A stretch of 44,228 bases of DNA from Gammaproteobacteria bacterium. Lineage in GTDB: Bacteria > Pseudomonadota > Gammaproteobacteria > Xanthomonadales > Rhodanobacteraceae. The position numbers and the translations under genes were made by a program. Each line of letters opens with the position of its first letter. The stretch's first letter is position 1. Below the pieces are notes generated by a model. The model was not told the DNA's origin. It saw nothing but the letters and a program-made list of their open reading frames with translations, and did not search any database. Location of the stretch: contig JAJPJT010000125.1 in assembly GCA_021324095.1 (NCBI GenBank), forward strand, positions 1-44,228. The letters are read 5' to 3'. This document shows positions 26,091 to 34,330 of this stretch, in pieces.

Positions 26091-28865
26091 ATGCGTCGTC
26101 TGTTGATCCGTTCGGCCGGTGTGTGGTTGCTGACGTGTGGCGTGGCATTCGCCGCCGCGAACAATCCGTACGCGCGTGATCCGAACCAGCCGGTCGATCA
26201 GGCCTACACCGCGACGATCGCGAAGTACACCACCCAGCCCGATTTCAACACGCCGCTGACCGATTACCTGCCGGCGTCGACGACCGTGCCGACACCCGAA
26301 GCGGTACTGGGCGACATCGCCGGCGCGCCCGACATGCTGCCCTATGCGGAGACGGTGTACCGCTATTTCCGCATGCTGGCCAGGGCGACGCCGCGGGTGC
26401 GCGTATACGACATCGGCAGGACCGAGGAGGGCCGCGAGATGATCGCGGTCGCGATCGCCGACGAATCGGTGATGAAGGATCTGGACGCCAACAAGGCGCG
26501 CCTCGCGCAACTCGCCGATCCACGCAAGCTCGGCATGGACGACGCCAAGGCCGCCGCGATCATCAAGCAGACTTATCCGGTCTACTACATCACCGGCACC
26601 ATCCATTCGACGGAGACAGGCGCGCCGACCGCCCTGATGGAGCTGGCCTACCGGCTCGCCGTGGACGACGCGCCGTACATCCGGTACATCCGCTCGCACA
26701 TGATCACCCTGATCACGCCGGTGGTCGAAGTCGACGGACGCGACCGGATGGTGGACCTCTACAAATGGCACCGCGCGCATCCCGGCGAGAACTATCCGCA
26801 CCTGATCTATTGGGGGCACTACGTCGCGCACGACAACAACCGCGATGCGATGGCGGTGACGCTGGACCTCACGAAAAACGTGCTGAACACCTACGTGGAT
26901 TGGCACGCGCAGGTGCTGCACGACCTGCACGAGTCGGTACCGTTCCTGTACGACAACACCGTGGGCGATGGGCCGTACAACGCCTGGATCGATCCGATCC
27001 TGACCAGCGAGTGGCAGCAGATCGGCTGGAACAACGTCGAGCAGTTGACCAAGCTCGGCCTGCCCGGCGTGTTCACCCACGGCGATTTCGATACCTGGAG
27101 TCCCGGGTACCTGATGTTCATCGCGGCGATGCACAACGGCATCAGCCGCCTTTACGAAACGTTCGGCAACGGCGGAGCCGACACCGAGGAACGCATCCTC
27201 GATCCCGATGAATACGCGCGCACGTGGTACAAGCCGAACCCGCCACTGCCGAAGGTGCTGTGGTCGCAGCGCGACAACAATAATTACGAGGAGTCGGGAC
27301 TGCTGACGGCGCTGTATTACTTCGCGCAGCACGGCCAGCACTTTCTCGACAACTTCTGGCTGAAGTCCAAGCGTTCGATCGAGAAGCCACAGTTGGCCGG
27401 CCCGGCGGCATACGTGCTCACGGGCAGCGAGAAGGACAAGGGCGCGCAGATGCACCTGTTGCATGTCCTGCATCTGCAACACGTCGAGATCAGCCGTGCG
27501 GCCGCGCCGTTCACGGTGGAAGTCGCCGACGACACGGAAATCCCGACCGACGGCAAGGGCAAAGGCAAAGCCACATCCAGCGAACCCGTCGTGCCGCCCA
27601 GGGTTGCCACGACCAGGCGTACGTTCCCGGCGGAAAGCTGGATCATCCGCATGGACCAGCCGTACTCGCGCATCGCCGATACCCTGCTCGATCGCCAGTA
27701 CTGGTCGCCCGATGATCCGCAGAAGCATCCCTACGACGACACCGGCTGGTCATTTGGTGACCTGTTCGGCGTGGACGTGGCGCGCGTGGTCGATACCTCG
27801 GTGCTGAAGGTGCCGATGAAACTGGTGCAGGGCGATTTCGATCAGCCCGGTTTCACGCTGGCGTCCCTGGGCGTGAAGACGAACCGGCGGATGCCGCGCA
27901 TCGCGCTGATGCACACCTGGCTTTCTACCCAGACCGAAGGCTGGTGGCGGATGGCACTGGACAAATTGCACGTGCCGTACACCTACATCAACACGCAGGA
28001 GGTTTCGCGCGAACCCGACCTGCGCAGCAAGTACGACGTGATCCTGTTCGGGCCGGTCGGTTTCGCCAGCTCGCAGATGATCATCGACGGCCTGCCGATG
28101 TACGGCAACCCGATGCCGTGGGAGAAGACCAGGCTCACGCCGAATCTCGGCGTGATTGATTCCACGCCCGACGTGCGCCCGGGCCTGGGTGAATCGGGCG
28201 TCGCGAACCTCAAACGTTTCGTGGCGGAGGGCGGCTTGCTGGTCACGTCGGAAGATACCGCGCGTTTCGCGATCGACATCGGGCTGGCGCCTGGCGTTTC
28301 GGTCACCAAGCCCGGAGACTTGCGGGTCGTCGGCAGCGTCTTGCGTGCGGACCTGGTGGACAAGACGAGCCCGATCGCAGCTGGATACGACGATTCCTTC
28401 GCGCTGTACAGCTCGGAAGGCATGTCCTTCAACGTGGCCGACCAGACGATCGGCAACCGCGGCCTCGTGACGGCGAAGGATTACCAGCGGCCGACCGGTC
28501 GCGGCGGTCCGAACGACGTGGACGTCCCGGAGGGCCGCCCGTTCCAGCAGCCGCCGGTGCTGCCTGACGTCAAGCCATGGCAGGCGGTGCCGCTCAATGT
28601 GGAGCAGGCCCGCAATAACCCGTTCGTGATTCCGAAGGGCGATCGTCCCGTGGTCATCGCGCGCTGGGCCAATGCCGACAAGCTGCTGATTTCGGGCCTG
28701 CTGGAAAACGGTGGAGCCATGGCCGAGCATGCCGCGGTGGTGGACGCAAGCTACGGCAAGGGTCACGTATTGCTGTTCGCGAACAACCCGATCTGGCGCG
28801 GCGAAACCATTGGCAGCTACCGCATGTTTTTCAATGCGATAGTTCATTTGAGCGATCATCCCTGA
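26091..28865 (+). CDS. Large exported M14-family zinc carboxypeptidase
   Basis: A 924-residue secreted protein. Signal peptide about 1-21. The M14 peptidase core has zinc ligands His172 and Glu175 (TIHSTETGAP), substrate-carboxylate residues in HDNNRD (about 247-252) and the third zinc ligand His280 in HDLHE. The rest (about 450-920) has no recognisable catalytic motif; a Lys/Gly-rich loop (GKGKGKA) sits near 490 and the end has a Rossmann-like/GATase-like look (FVAEGGLLVTSED, KGHVLLFANNPIWRG). The family is typical of exported peptidases in Xanthomonadales; the cleaved substrate is unknown. Monocistronic, ATG at 26091. Confidence 0.87.
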   Translation: MRRLLIRSAGVWLLTCGVAFAAANNPYARDPNQPVDQAYTATIAKYTTQPDFNTPLTDYLPASTTVPTPEAVLGDIAGAPDMLPYAETVYRYFRMLARATPRVRVYDIGRTEEGREMIAVAIADESVMKDLDANKARLAQLADPRKLGMDDAKAAAIIKQTYPVYYITGTIHSTETGAPTALMELAYRLAVDDAPYIRYIRSHMITLITPVVEVDGRDRMVDLYKWHRAHPGENYPHLIYWGHYVAHDNNRDAMAVTLDLTKNVLNTYVDWHAQVLHDLHESVPFLYDNTVGDGPYNAWIDPILTSEWQQIGWNNVEQLTKLGLPGVFTHGDFDTWSPGYLMFIAAMHNGISRLYETFGNGGADTEERILDPDEYARTWYKPNPPLPKVLWSQRDNNNYEESGLLTALYYFAQHGQHFLDNFWLKSKRSIEKPQLAGPAAYVLTGSEKDKGAQMHLLHVLHLQHVEISRAAAPFTVEVADDTEIPTDGKGKGKATSSEPVVPPRVATTRRTFPAESWIIRMDQPYSRIADTLLDRQYWSPDDPQKHPYDDTGWSFGDLFGVDVARVVDTSVLKVPMKLVQGDFDQPGFTLASLGVKTNRRMPRIALMHTWLSTQTEGWWRMALDKLHVPYTYINTQEVSREPDLRSKYDVILFGPVGFASSQMIIDGLPMYGNPMPWEKTRLTPNLGVIDSTPDVRPGLGESGVANLKRFVAEGGLLVTSEDTARFAIDIGLAPGVSVTKPGDLRVVGSVLRADLVDKTSPIAAGYDDSFALYSSEGMSFNVADQTIGNRGLVTAKDYQRPTGRGGPNDVDVPEGRPFQQPPVLPDVKPWQAVPLNVEQARNNPFVIPKGDRPVVIARWANADKLLISGLLENGGAMAEHAAVVDASYGKGHVLLFANNPIWRGETIGSYRMFFNAIVHLSDHP

Positions 28866-28963
28866 TCGCGGCACGCTCGAACTGCTCGCGTATCGGAAAG
28901 AGTTTCACCTCACAAGCATCAGAACGGCCATCCACGGCCTGACTTTCAACAACAGCCGCTTCG
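28852..28963 (+). repeat. Copy A of a diverged 110-bp element
   Basis: Begins with the hairpin GCGATCA-TCCC-TGATCGC over the stop of the M14 gene and ends with a 44-bp block (28920-28963) starting CAGAACGGCC. Copy B at 33257-33366 has both ends at the same spacing; the middle is diverged. Confidence 0.5.
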
Positions 28964-28986
28964 GACCGAACCACGAGAAAACCGCA

Positions 28987-29277
28987 ATGGAACCACGCCG
29001 TTGGCTGCCATATCGAAATCTGCAAAGCCGCCATCTCGGTTTGGCCCTGGCCACCGCGCGGGTGATCGCCTGGATCGGCATGTTGCTGGTTGCGGCGGGG
29101 ATTGCCTACGGCATTGCCGCCGCGATCCACGGCGTCGCCAGAGGTACTGCCGCAATGGCGCTTGGCACCATTCTCGGCCTGATCGGCTACGGTCTCGCCG
29201 CACTCACCGTCAGCGGCGGGCTGGCTGCCTTGATCGGTATGGAGGAAAACCTGCGCCGCCGCCGGGAAGGCGATTGA
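28987..29277 (+). CDS. Small membrane protein, unknown function
   Basis: A 96-residue protein with two hydrophobic helices (about 28-50 and 58-80) and a basic end (EENLRRRREGD). No family recognised. It stands between the M14 gene and the cold-shock gene and has its own start ATG about 120 bp after the previous gene. Frame quality and length support a real gene. Confidence 0.65.
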   Translation: MEPRRWLPYRNLQSRHLGLALATARVIAWIGMLLVAAGIAYGIAAAIHGVARGTAAMALGTILGLIGYGLAALTVSGGLAALIGMEENLRRRREGD

Positions 29278-29364
29278 TCGTCCGTCTGAAAATCAGGCCT
29301 GTTTGGGGGGGCTGCACTGGCGTTTTGGTGCAAATCTGCTGTAGGATCGCGCCGCTGAGTTAGC

Positions 29365-29510
29365 CAAGCCATTGGGGGTGGCTTGTTTGGGGCCGGTTGC
29401 TGACCGTCGTAACGATCGCATCGCTGTCTTCACTCTCGCTAGTCAGTGTTTCAAGTTGCGCACGGATGTGCGCTGTTTTTTTCAACCAATCGAGTAGTAA
29501 GGAGTCAGTT
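29365..29510 (+). promoter_or_regulatory. Long leader upstream of the cold-shock gene
   Basis: The 233 bp between the small membrane gene and the cold-shock gene hold no other gene. A hairpin CAAGCCA-N7-TGGCTTG (29365-29385) and about 125 bases of possible leader precede the start, with AAGGAG close to the ATG. Long structured leaders are usual for cspA-type genes; I see no certain cold-box. Confidence 0.45.
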
Positions 29511-29720
29511 ATGTCGGATCGTCAGACCGGCACCGTGAAATGGTTCAACGATGCCAAAGGCTTCGGTTTCATCAGCCGTGAAAACGGTGAGGACGTGTTC
29601 GTGCATTTCCGCGCGATCGTCGGCACCGGATTCAAGTCCCTGCAGGAAGGCCAGAAGGTCACCTTCAACGTCGTCCAGGGGCCCAAGGGCCTTCAGGCCG
29701 ACCAGGTGCAGCCCGCCTGA
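29511..29720 (+). CDS. Cold-shock protein (CspA family)
   Basis: A 69-residue single-domain RNA chaperone. RNA-binding motifs RNP1 (KGFGFI) and RNP2 (VFVHF) are intact, as is the entry [15 protein letters not shown]. Usual family length. Such proteins melt RNA structure, often when cells are cold; the paralogue (cspA, C, D) cannot be told. ATG at 29511 with a strong ribosome site AAGGAG. Confidence 0.95.
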   Translation: MSDRQTGTVKWFNDAKGFGFISRENGEDVFVHFRAIVGTGFKSLQEGQKVTFNVVQGPKGLQADQVQPA

Positions 29721-29740
29721 ATCGTTGCCAGTGCAACACG

Positions 29741-29769
29741 AAAAACCCCGCAGCAACGCGGGGTTTTTT
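29741..29769 (+). terminator. Terminator after the cold-shock gene
   Basis: Perfect 11-bp stem AAAAACCCCGC/GCGGGGTTTTT, six-base loop, then a T-run. Canonical rho-independent form. Confidence 0.93.
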
Positions 29770-29774
29770 GTTTG

Positions 29775-29916
29775 GGACGCGCCGAATAACCTGCTGCGCT
29801 CGCCAGCTTGCGCGCCGGCGGTGCTCGCAATGCTCACGTACTGACGTGTACGCTCCGCTTACTGCGCTCCGGCGTCACGCAACCTGTCTTCGCTCGCGAC
29901 GGTTATTCGGCGGTCC
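29775..29916. repeat. 142-bp near-palindromic element (MITE- or REP-like)
   Basis: Outer arms GGAC-G-CGCCGAATAACC (29775-29791) and GGTTATTCGGCG-GTCC (29901-29916) pair perfectly except for one bulged base. The interior is also partly self-complementary and folds around CACGT-ACTG-ACGTG (29835-29848) near the centre. No ORF is needed inside. It sits directly between the csp terminator and the Mpo1-like gene. Confidence 0.75.
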
Positions 29917-29937
29917 ATGGGGATCAGAATTTTTGCG

Positions 29938-30246
29938 ATGATGCGCGCCGTGTACGCAAGTTTTCGCGAGTTCTATCCGTTCTATCTCGGCGAGCACAGT
30001 GATCGGCGTTGTCGGCGCATGCACTTCATCGGCTCGTGGCTGGTCATCGCTGCAATCGTCGCCGCCATCGCGACCCGCGACGCGTGGTGGCTGCTTGGCG
30101 TGCCGCTGTGCGGCTACGGCTGCGCATGGATCGGGCATTTCTTGTTTGAGAAGAACAAGCCGGCGACCTTTCGGCATCCGCTCTACAGTCTGATGGGCGA
30201 CTGGGCGATGTTCACCGACATCCTGCGCGGGCGGGTCAGGCTCTGA
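29938..30246 (+). CDS. DUF962/Mpo1-like membrane protein
   Basis: A 102-residue protein with two membrane helices. Family marks: FREFYPFYLGEHSDRRCRRMHFIGS and HFLFEKNKPATFRHPLYSLMGDWAMF. Yeast Mpo1 is an iron-dependent dioxygenase in fatty-acid alpha-oxidation; the conserved His residues are present here (in LGEHSD, MHFIG, GHFLFE and RHPLYS), but activity is not proven in bacteria. The start is uncertain: ATG at 29938, 29941 or 29917, the last touching the repeat arm. Confidence 0.82.
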   Translation: MMRAVYASFREFYPFYLGEHSDRRCRRMHFIGSWLVIAAIVAAIATRDAWWLLGVPLCGYGCAWIGHFLFEKNKPATFRHPLYSLMGDWAMFTDILRGRVRL

Positions 30247-30291
30247 TTCCAGGTTTTTGATGGGTCTGGCTTCGATCATTATCATGCGCGC

Positions 30292-31068
30292 ATGATCGAC
30301 CCCCGTTTTGCCGGCATCGAGCGGCTGTATGGTGCCGGCAGCGTGGCGCTGCTGGGTTCCACGCGTGTAGCCGTGATCGGACTGGGTGGTGTCGGCTCAT
30401 GGGCGGCCGAAGCGCTGGCGCGCAGCGGCGTCGGCCACTTGACCCTGATCGACGCCGACGAGGTGTGCGTCTCAAACACCAATCGCCAACTGCACACGCT
30501 GGCCGCGACGCTCGGCAAGGCCAAGGTCGCGGTGATGGCCGAACGCTTGCACGGAATCAATCCGGCGTTGGCCGTCGAACCCGTTGAACGCTTCCTGACA
30601 CCAACGAGTCTGGCCGAATTGCTGGACCGCGGATTCGACCTGGTGCTGGATGCCTGCGATGCGTTCCGTGTCAAGGTGGAACTCACCGCTTGGTGCCGGC
30701 GGCGCAAGCAGCCGCTGATCGTGTGCGGATCGGCGGGCGGCCGCACCGATCCGACGATGATCCGGGTGCGGGACCTTTCGCGTACGCAACACGACGCGCT
30801 ACTGGCGTTGATGCGCCGCAAGCTGCGCCAGGAGTTTCATTTCCCGTCGAACCGCGATCGCTATTTCGGTGTGCCGGCGGTGTATTCGCTCCAGAACGTG
30901 CGCTACCCACAGGACGATGGCAGCGTCTGCGGAGTGCGACCCGCTGCGGGTGAATCGCTGAAGCTGGATTGTGGCGGCGGACTAGGCGCGGCAACGCACG
31001 TCACCGCGGCGTTCGGGTTCGCGGCGGTGGGACGTGCGTTGGAGATGTTGCTGAAATCCCGGGCCTGA
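30292..31068 (+). CDS. tcdA: tRNA threonylcarbamoyladenosine dehydratase (E1-like)
   Basis: A 258-residue E1-like enzyme that cyclises the threonylcarbamoyl group at tRNA A37 (ct6A). Marks: the ATP-binding Rossmann motif VAVIGLGGVGSW at about 26-37, NTNRQLHT, VLDACDAFRVK and SAGGRTDPTM. Length matches E. coli TcdA (YgdL/CsdL). Convergent with tatD, 7 bp apart. Older annotations call this CsdL or HesA/MoeB-like; it lacks the MoeB Cys motifs. Confidence 0.92.
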   Translation: MIDPRFAGIERLYGAGSVALLGSTRVAVIGLGGVGSWAAEALARSGVGHLTLIDADEVCVSNTNRQLHTLAATLGKAKVAVMAERLHGINPALAVEPVERFLTPTSLAELLDRGFDLVLDACDAFRVKVELTAWCRRRKQPLIVCGSAGGRTDPTMIRVRDLSRTQHDALLALMRRKLRQEFHFPSNRDRYFGVPAVYSLQNVRYPQDDGSVCGVRPAAGESLKLDCGGGLGAATHVTAAFGFAAVGRALEMLLKSRA

Positions 31069-31075
31069 AGCACGG

Positions 31076-31891
31076 TCAGGTCGTGCCCGCGAACAGCCGC
31101 CGTGCGTTCGCGGTCGTCGTCGCTGCAAGTTCGGCTGGATCCTCCCCGCGCAGTTCAGCGAGGCATTGCAGCACCTCCACGATGAAAGCCGGCTCGTTGC
31201 GGTGTCCACGGTGTGTGGCGCCGGGCTGATCGGGCGCATCGGTTTCCAGCAACAAGGATTCCACAGGAAGCGTCATCACCGTCCCGCGCAGGCGCCGCCC
31301 GCGCTCGTAGGTCACCGGCCCGCCGATGCCGACGGAAAATCCAAGTTTCCACAATTGCCGCGCCTGCTCGGCACTGCCCGAGAAACTGTGCACCACTCCG
31401 CGCAGCGGTTTGCCGAAATCGCGCAATGCCTGGATCACGGGTTCGAAGGCGCGGCGGGCGTGCAACACCAGCGGCAGATCGTGGTGGCGTGCGATTTCGA
31501 AATGGCCGCGCAGGAGACGCTCTTGCCGGTCGCGGTCCGGATTGCGCTCGAAGTAATCGAGGCCGCATTCGCCCACACCGGCGGCCGGATGCGTGCGCAG
31601 CCAGTCATCGAGCGCGGCGAGATCCCTTTCGTCCGAGTGTCGTTCGAGATAGCAAGGGTGTAGCCCGTATGCCGGGTGCAGTCCCGGTTCCGACTCGCAG
31701 AGTGCGTGCAACCCGGGCCACGATGCAGCGGTGACGGCGGGAACCAGCAATTCCGTGACGCCGGCCGCACGCGCACACCGCAGGACTCGTGTACGGTCGC
31801 CGTCGAATTCCGGCGCGTCGAGGTGCACGTGGCTGTCGAACAGTTCCGGCGCGGGCACTGCGGCATGCACCGGTGGGCTGGACTCGGTCAT
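31076..31891 (-). CDS. TatD-family metal-dependent hydrolase
   Basis: A 271-residue TIM-barrel hydrolase. Metal-binding motifs in order: FDSHVHLD (HxH), GECGLDYF (Glu), PLVLHARRAF (His), GVVHSFSGS (His) and LLLETDAPD (Asp). Members are Mg-dependent 3'-5' DNA exonucleases or peptide hydrolases. The start ATG at 31891 (MTESSPP) is preferred over the much longer upstream reading, whose extra residues are not family-like. The closest E. coli relatives are YjjV or TatD; I cannot choose. Confidence 0.9.
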   Translation of the reverse strand: MTESSPPVHAAVPAPELFDSHVHLDAPEFDGDRTRVLRCARAAGVTELLVPAVTAASWPGLHALCESEPGLHPAYGLHPCYLERHSDERDLAALDDWLRTHPAAGVGECGLDYFERNPDRDRQERLLRGHFEIARHHDLPLVLHARRAFEPVIQALRDFGKPLRGVVHSFSGSAEQARQLWKLGFSVGIGGPVTYERGRRLRGTVMTLPVESLLLETDAPDQPGATHRGHRNEPAFIVEVLQCLAELRGEDPAELAATTTANARRLFAGTT

Positions 31892-31998
31892 CGGTGTAGT
31901 CTGGAATGAAACGTGAACAGACTCGCTTTCATTGGAGCAACGTTCATTGTTGGCTTGATTGAATCCATTTGTCATCGCAGGAGAGGCGGGAGACCACG

Positions 31999-32697
31999 AT
32001 GAAACACAATTTGAGAATGGTACGCGCGGCACTCGTTGTGCTGGGGATGGTTGCGGCCGGGGCGCTGGCGGGATGCGGTCACGGCAACGACCCGCAGGCG
32101 CAGGCGATGCAGGCCAAAATGACGACCTCGGCCGCCACGGCGCCGTTGCCTCCGGAAGCCAATGGTGCGGAGCCGACGGCAAACGGCGCACCGGCGCAGG
32201 TAGCGACCGCACAACCGCAGTTCGCGCAAGTAGTCGCGGTGCAGCCTGTCACCGAGTCCATCACGACCGACAAGCCACGACAGGTTTGCCGCGATGAGCA
32301 GGTTGCGGTTCCGGAGACCTACAAGGACCAGCACCAGATCGGCGGCGCGGTGGTGGGTGGTCTGATCGGGGCGCTGGCGGGCCACCAGATCGGAGGCGGC
32401 AAGGGCAAGACACTGGCAACGGTGGGCGGCGCAGCCGCCGGTGCGTTCGCCGGACACGAGATCCAGAAAAAGCATCAGGAAGACAACGCGACCACGACGG
32501 AAACTCGCAACGTATGCCACACCGTCACCGACCACACGACGTCCACCAGGACCGTCGGCTATGACGTGACGTACACGCTCAACGGCAAAGCAGGCCACAT
32601 CCGCATGGACCACAATCCGGGCGTCGGCACGGGGCTGCCTGTTCGCGATGGCGTCGTGGTCGCCAACGACAGACCACGCGGCAGCTATTACCAGTAG
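31999..32697 (+). CDS. Glycine-zipper 2TM lipoprotein (1)
   Basis: A 232-residue lipoprotein. The lipobox is AGALAGCG (Cys at about 26). A linker rich in Ala/Gln/Pro precedes a glycine-zipper 2TM domain (about 115-160: GGAVVGGLIGALAGHQIGGGKGK) and a Cys-containing C-terminal domain (NVCHTVTDHTTSTRTVGYDVTYTL). The family includes the Rickettsia 17-kDa antigen and E. coli SlyB-like outer-membrane proteins. The start at 31999 is preferred because the signal peptide begins there. A paralogue follows 48 bp downstream; they may form one operon. Confidence 0.85.
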   Translation: MKHNLRMVRAALVVLGMVAAGALAGCGHGNDPQAQAMQAKMTTSAATAPLPPEANGAEPTANGAPAQVATAQPQFAQVVAVQPVTESITTDKPRQVCRDEQVAVPETYKDQHQIGGAVVGGLIGALAGHQIGGGKGKTLATVGGAAAGAFAGHEIQKKHQEDNATTTETRNVCHTVTDHTTSTRTVGYDVTYTLNGKAGHIRMDHNPGVGTGLPVRDGVVVANDRPRGSYYQ

Positions 32698-32745
32698 GCG
32701 TTTGCTGGTGTTGCCGCGGCCCATCCACGGAAAAGGAGTAGAGCC

Positions 32746-33255
32746 ATGTCAAAACGATCATTCATTGGAAGCTGCAGGATCACGCAGTCGCTCGCCACGC
32801 TGGTCTGCATCATCGCGGCCGCGTTGCTGATGGCAGGTTGCGGCCCCACGTACAACACCCGTCCTGGTTACGGGGCACCTCCGCCCGGCGGATATTACGG
32901 GGGCCGCGGCCAGTGCTATCAGGGTTGTGGCTATGTCCGTGACATCCGCCAGGTCCAGCTCGGCAACAGCAACGGTGCCGCGGTCGGTACCGTGATCGGA
33001 GCGGTGGTCGGCGGCCTGCTGGGTCACCAGATCGGCGAAGGCAAGGGCAAGACCGCGGCGACGGTTGCCGGCGCCGTGGGCGGTGGTTTCGCCGGTCACG
33101 CGATCGGCGAACGCTCCGGCAACGGTGACTACGGCTGGCAGGTCGTGGTGCAGCTCCAGGACGGCCAGTACGCCACGGTCACGCAACGCAATCCGCCGCA
33201 GGTCCAGGTCGGCGATTACGTGATGATCCGGGACAACCAGGTCTATCGTTATTGA
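32746..33255 (+). CDS. Glycine-zipper 2TM lipoprotein (2)
   Basis: A 169-residue lipoprotein with lipobox LLMAGC (Cys about 32). A Gly/Tyr/Pro-rich stretch is followed by a glycine-zipper 2TM domain (VGTVIGAVVGGLLGHQIGEGKGK, about 80-118) and an SlyB-like end (WQVVVQLQDGQYATVTQRNPPQVQVGDYVMI). Clearly a paralogue of the previous gene in the zipper. Likely an outer-membrane-integrity lipoprotein; no direct evidence of role. Confidence 0.87.
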   Translation: MSKRSFIGSCRITQSLATLVCIIAAALLMAGCGPTYNTRPGYGAPPPGGYYGGRGQCYQGCGYVRDIRQVQLGNSNGAAVGTVIGAVVGGLLGHQIGEGKGKTAATVAGAVGGGFAGHAIGERSGNGDYGWQVVVQLQDGQYATVTQRNPPQVQVGDYVMIRDNQVYRY

Positions 33256-33256
33256 T

Positions 33257-33366
33257 GCGATCGTCCCTGATCGCTCCTTCGCCAAGCAGCCTGGTCGACG
33301 GGCGGCCTCGCAGTTGGACAGACCAGAACGGCCTCCCTGGCCTGAGCTTTCACAGCAGCTGCTTCG
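33257..33366 (+). repeat. Copy B of the diverged 110-bp element
   Basis: Starts with the dyad GCGATC-N6-GATCGC and ends with a block starting CAGAACGGCC (33324-33366), as copy A at 28852-28963. It lies right after the stop of lipoprotein 2. Confidence 0.5.
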
Positions 33367-33391
33367 TCTGGTGCGCGTGAAGCATCCATGG

Positions 33392-33418
33392 AAAAGGCCC
33401 TCGACGAGGGCCTTTTTT
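33392..33418. terminator. Bidirectional terminator
   Basis: Perfect 11-bp stem AAAAGGCCCTC/GAGGGCCTTTT with a 3-base loop and T-run. It lies between the lipoprotein pair and the convergent hydrolase gene, so it can stop both. Confidence 0.9.
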
Positions 33419-33435
33419 CGTGCCGCGATCTCCAT

Positions 33436-33867
33436 TCAATCGACCGCGTAGAACTCGTGGTCACCGATCGTCGCGATGGGATTCTTGGCCCATGCGGCGG
33501 TCGAACCCAGCTTGATGAAGTGGTTCGCGTGGGGTACCACCAGCTGGCGGTCCGGGGCGGGCTCATTCCAGATCGCGATGGCCTTTCCGGCGACCTGCCA
33601 CGCCTTGTTCCAGGCAGCCGTGTTGTCGATCGGGTAACTCTTCGGGCTGGTCGTGAGCGCGAACTGGTGCGGCGCCGTGACCACCTCGCAAATGGTGTTG
33701 CCGTAACGGCCCATATCGAGCCGGTCGAGCGCCACCTCGGCGACAGCCAATTGGCCGCGGGTGGGTTGGCTGCGTGCTTCCATGTACACGGTCGCAGCCA
33801 GACAGGTTTGATCGGCGACCGGCCGCGGCAGCAGCGCAATCATGCCTAGCAAAAGACCCAAGGTCAT
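33436..33867 (-). CDS. SleB/CwlJ-type cell-wall hydrolase
   Basis: A 143-residue protein of the Hydrolase_2 (SleB) family, peptidoglycan-cutting enzymes. After a hydrophobic start (about 1-18, a signal or anchor) come CLAATVYMEARSQ (with the conserved catalytic-type Glu), GQLAVAEVALDRLD and the C-terminal NHFIKLGSTAAWA. SleB relatives in non-spore-formers are lytic transglycosylase-like or of unknown target. Upstream is a 460-bp stretch without a gene. Confidence 0.87.
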   Translation of the reverse strand: MTLGLLLGMIALLPRPVADQTCLAATVYMEARSQPTRGQLAVAEVALDRLDMGRYGNTICEVVTAPHQFALTTSPKSYPIDNTAAWNKAWQVAGKAIAIWNEPAPDRQLVVPHANHFIKLGSTAAWAKNPIATIGDHEFYAVD

Positions 33868-34330
33868 CGGGTCGTCCTCCTGTGCCTGGTTCGCCTAGAT
33901 GTCGACACGCATTCCTTCCTGATTCTTCCTGGCAGCCAAAGGGCCAAGCCTGCTGCCCCGGCGGATCCGGGGCGCACGCCCACGCGGCACCGCATGGACA
34001 GGCCAACTGCACCACATGCCGGATCAAGCCGGCACCTGGCTTGGAACACGGCGGGTCGGACTCGCGCCGCAATGGATGAGAGGCGGTTCGGACCCGGGAG
34101 CGGATACCGGCGAAGGAGCCGGGGCTTGCGGGTCTGCTCACGCGCCTGCGGATTCTGGCAATGGAATTACGTCGCCAGCGCACGCGGTGCGGAACCTCCG
34201 GACTGCGTGCAGCCGGGCCGTTGCTCGAACCCGGATTGCAAAGCTCCAGAAAAGGTAAGGGCGCCGCGGGGAGGCGCGCAAGTGCCACGCCGTTAAAAAT
34301 CGGTAAAGAAAGCTTGGCGTTTAGACGAGG
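33868..34330. other. Gene-free stretch
   Basis: No convincing ORF in either direction; open frames here have unnatural composition. It holds a GCCCCGG-N5-CCGGGGC hairpin (33955-33973, no T-run) and an AT-richer end next to ygfZ. The promoter of the SleB-like gene must lie here. No tRNA was recognised. Confidence 0.6.

Noticed and set aside
25653..27728. 691-residue minus-strand ORF opposite egtD and the M14 gene
   Set aside because: Shadow ORF; the opposite strand has clear motifs.
31905..31948. Imperfect dyad AATGAAACGT / ACGTTCATT between tatD and lipoprotein 1
   Set aside because: Unequal arms and wide spacing; no matching regulator, too weak to call an operator.
34205..34225. T-arm-like sequence (TTCGAGC on the minus strand)
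   Set aside because: Flanking bases do not form a T-stem and no acceptor or anticodon arms were found, so not a tRNA.
33563..34288. 241-residue ORF covering the gene-free stretch
   Set aside because: Arg/Pro/Ala-rich nonsense-like composition, and it overlaps the SleB-like gene in another frame.
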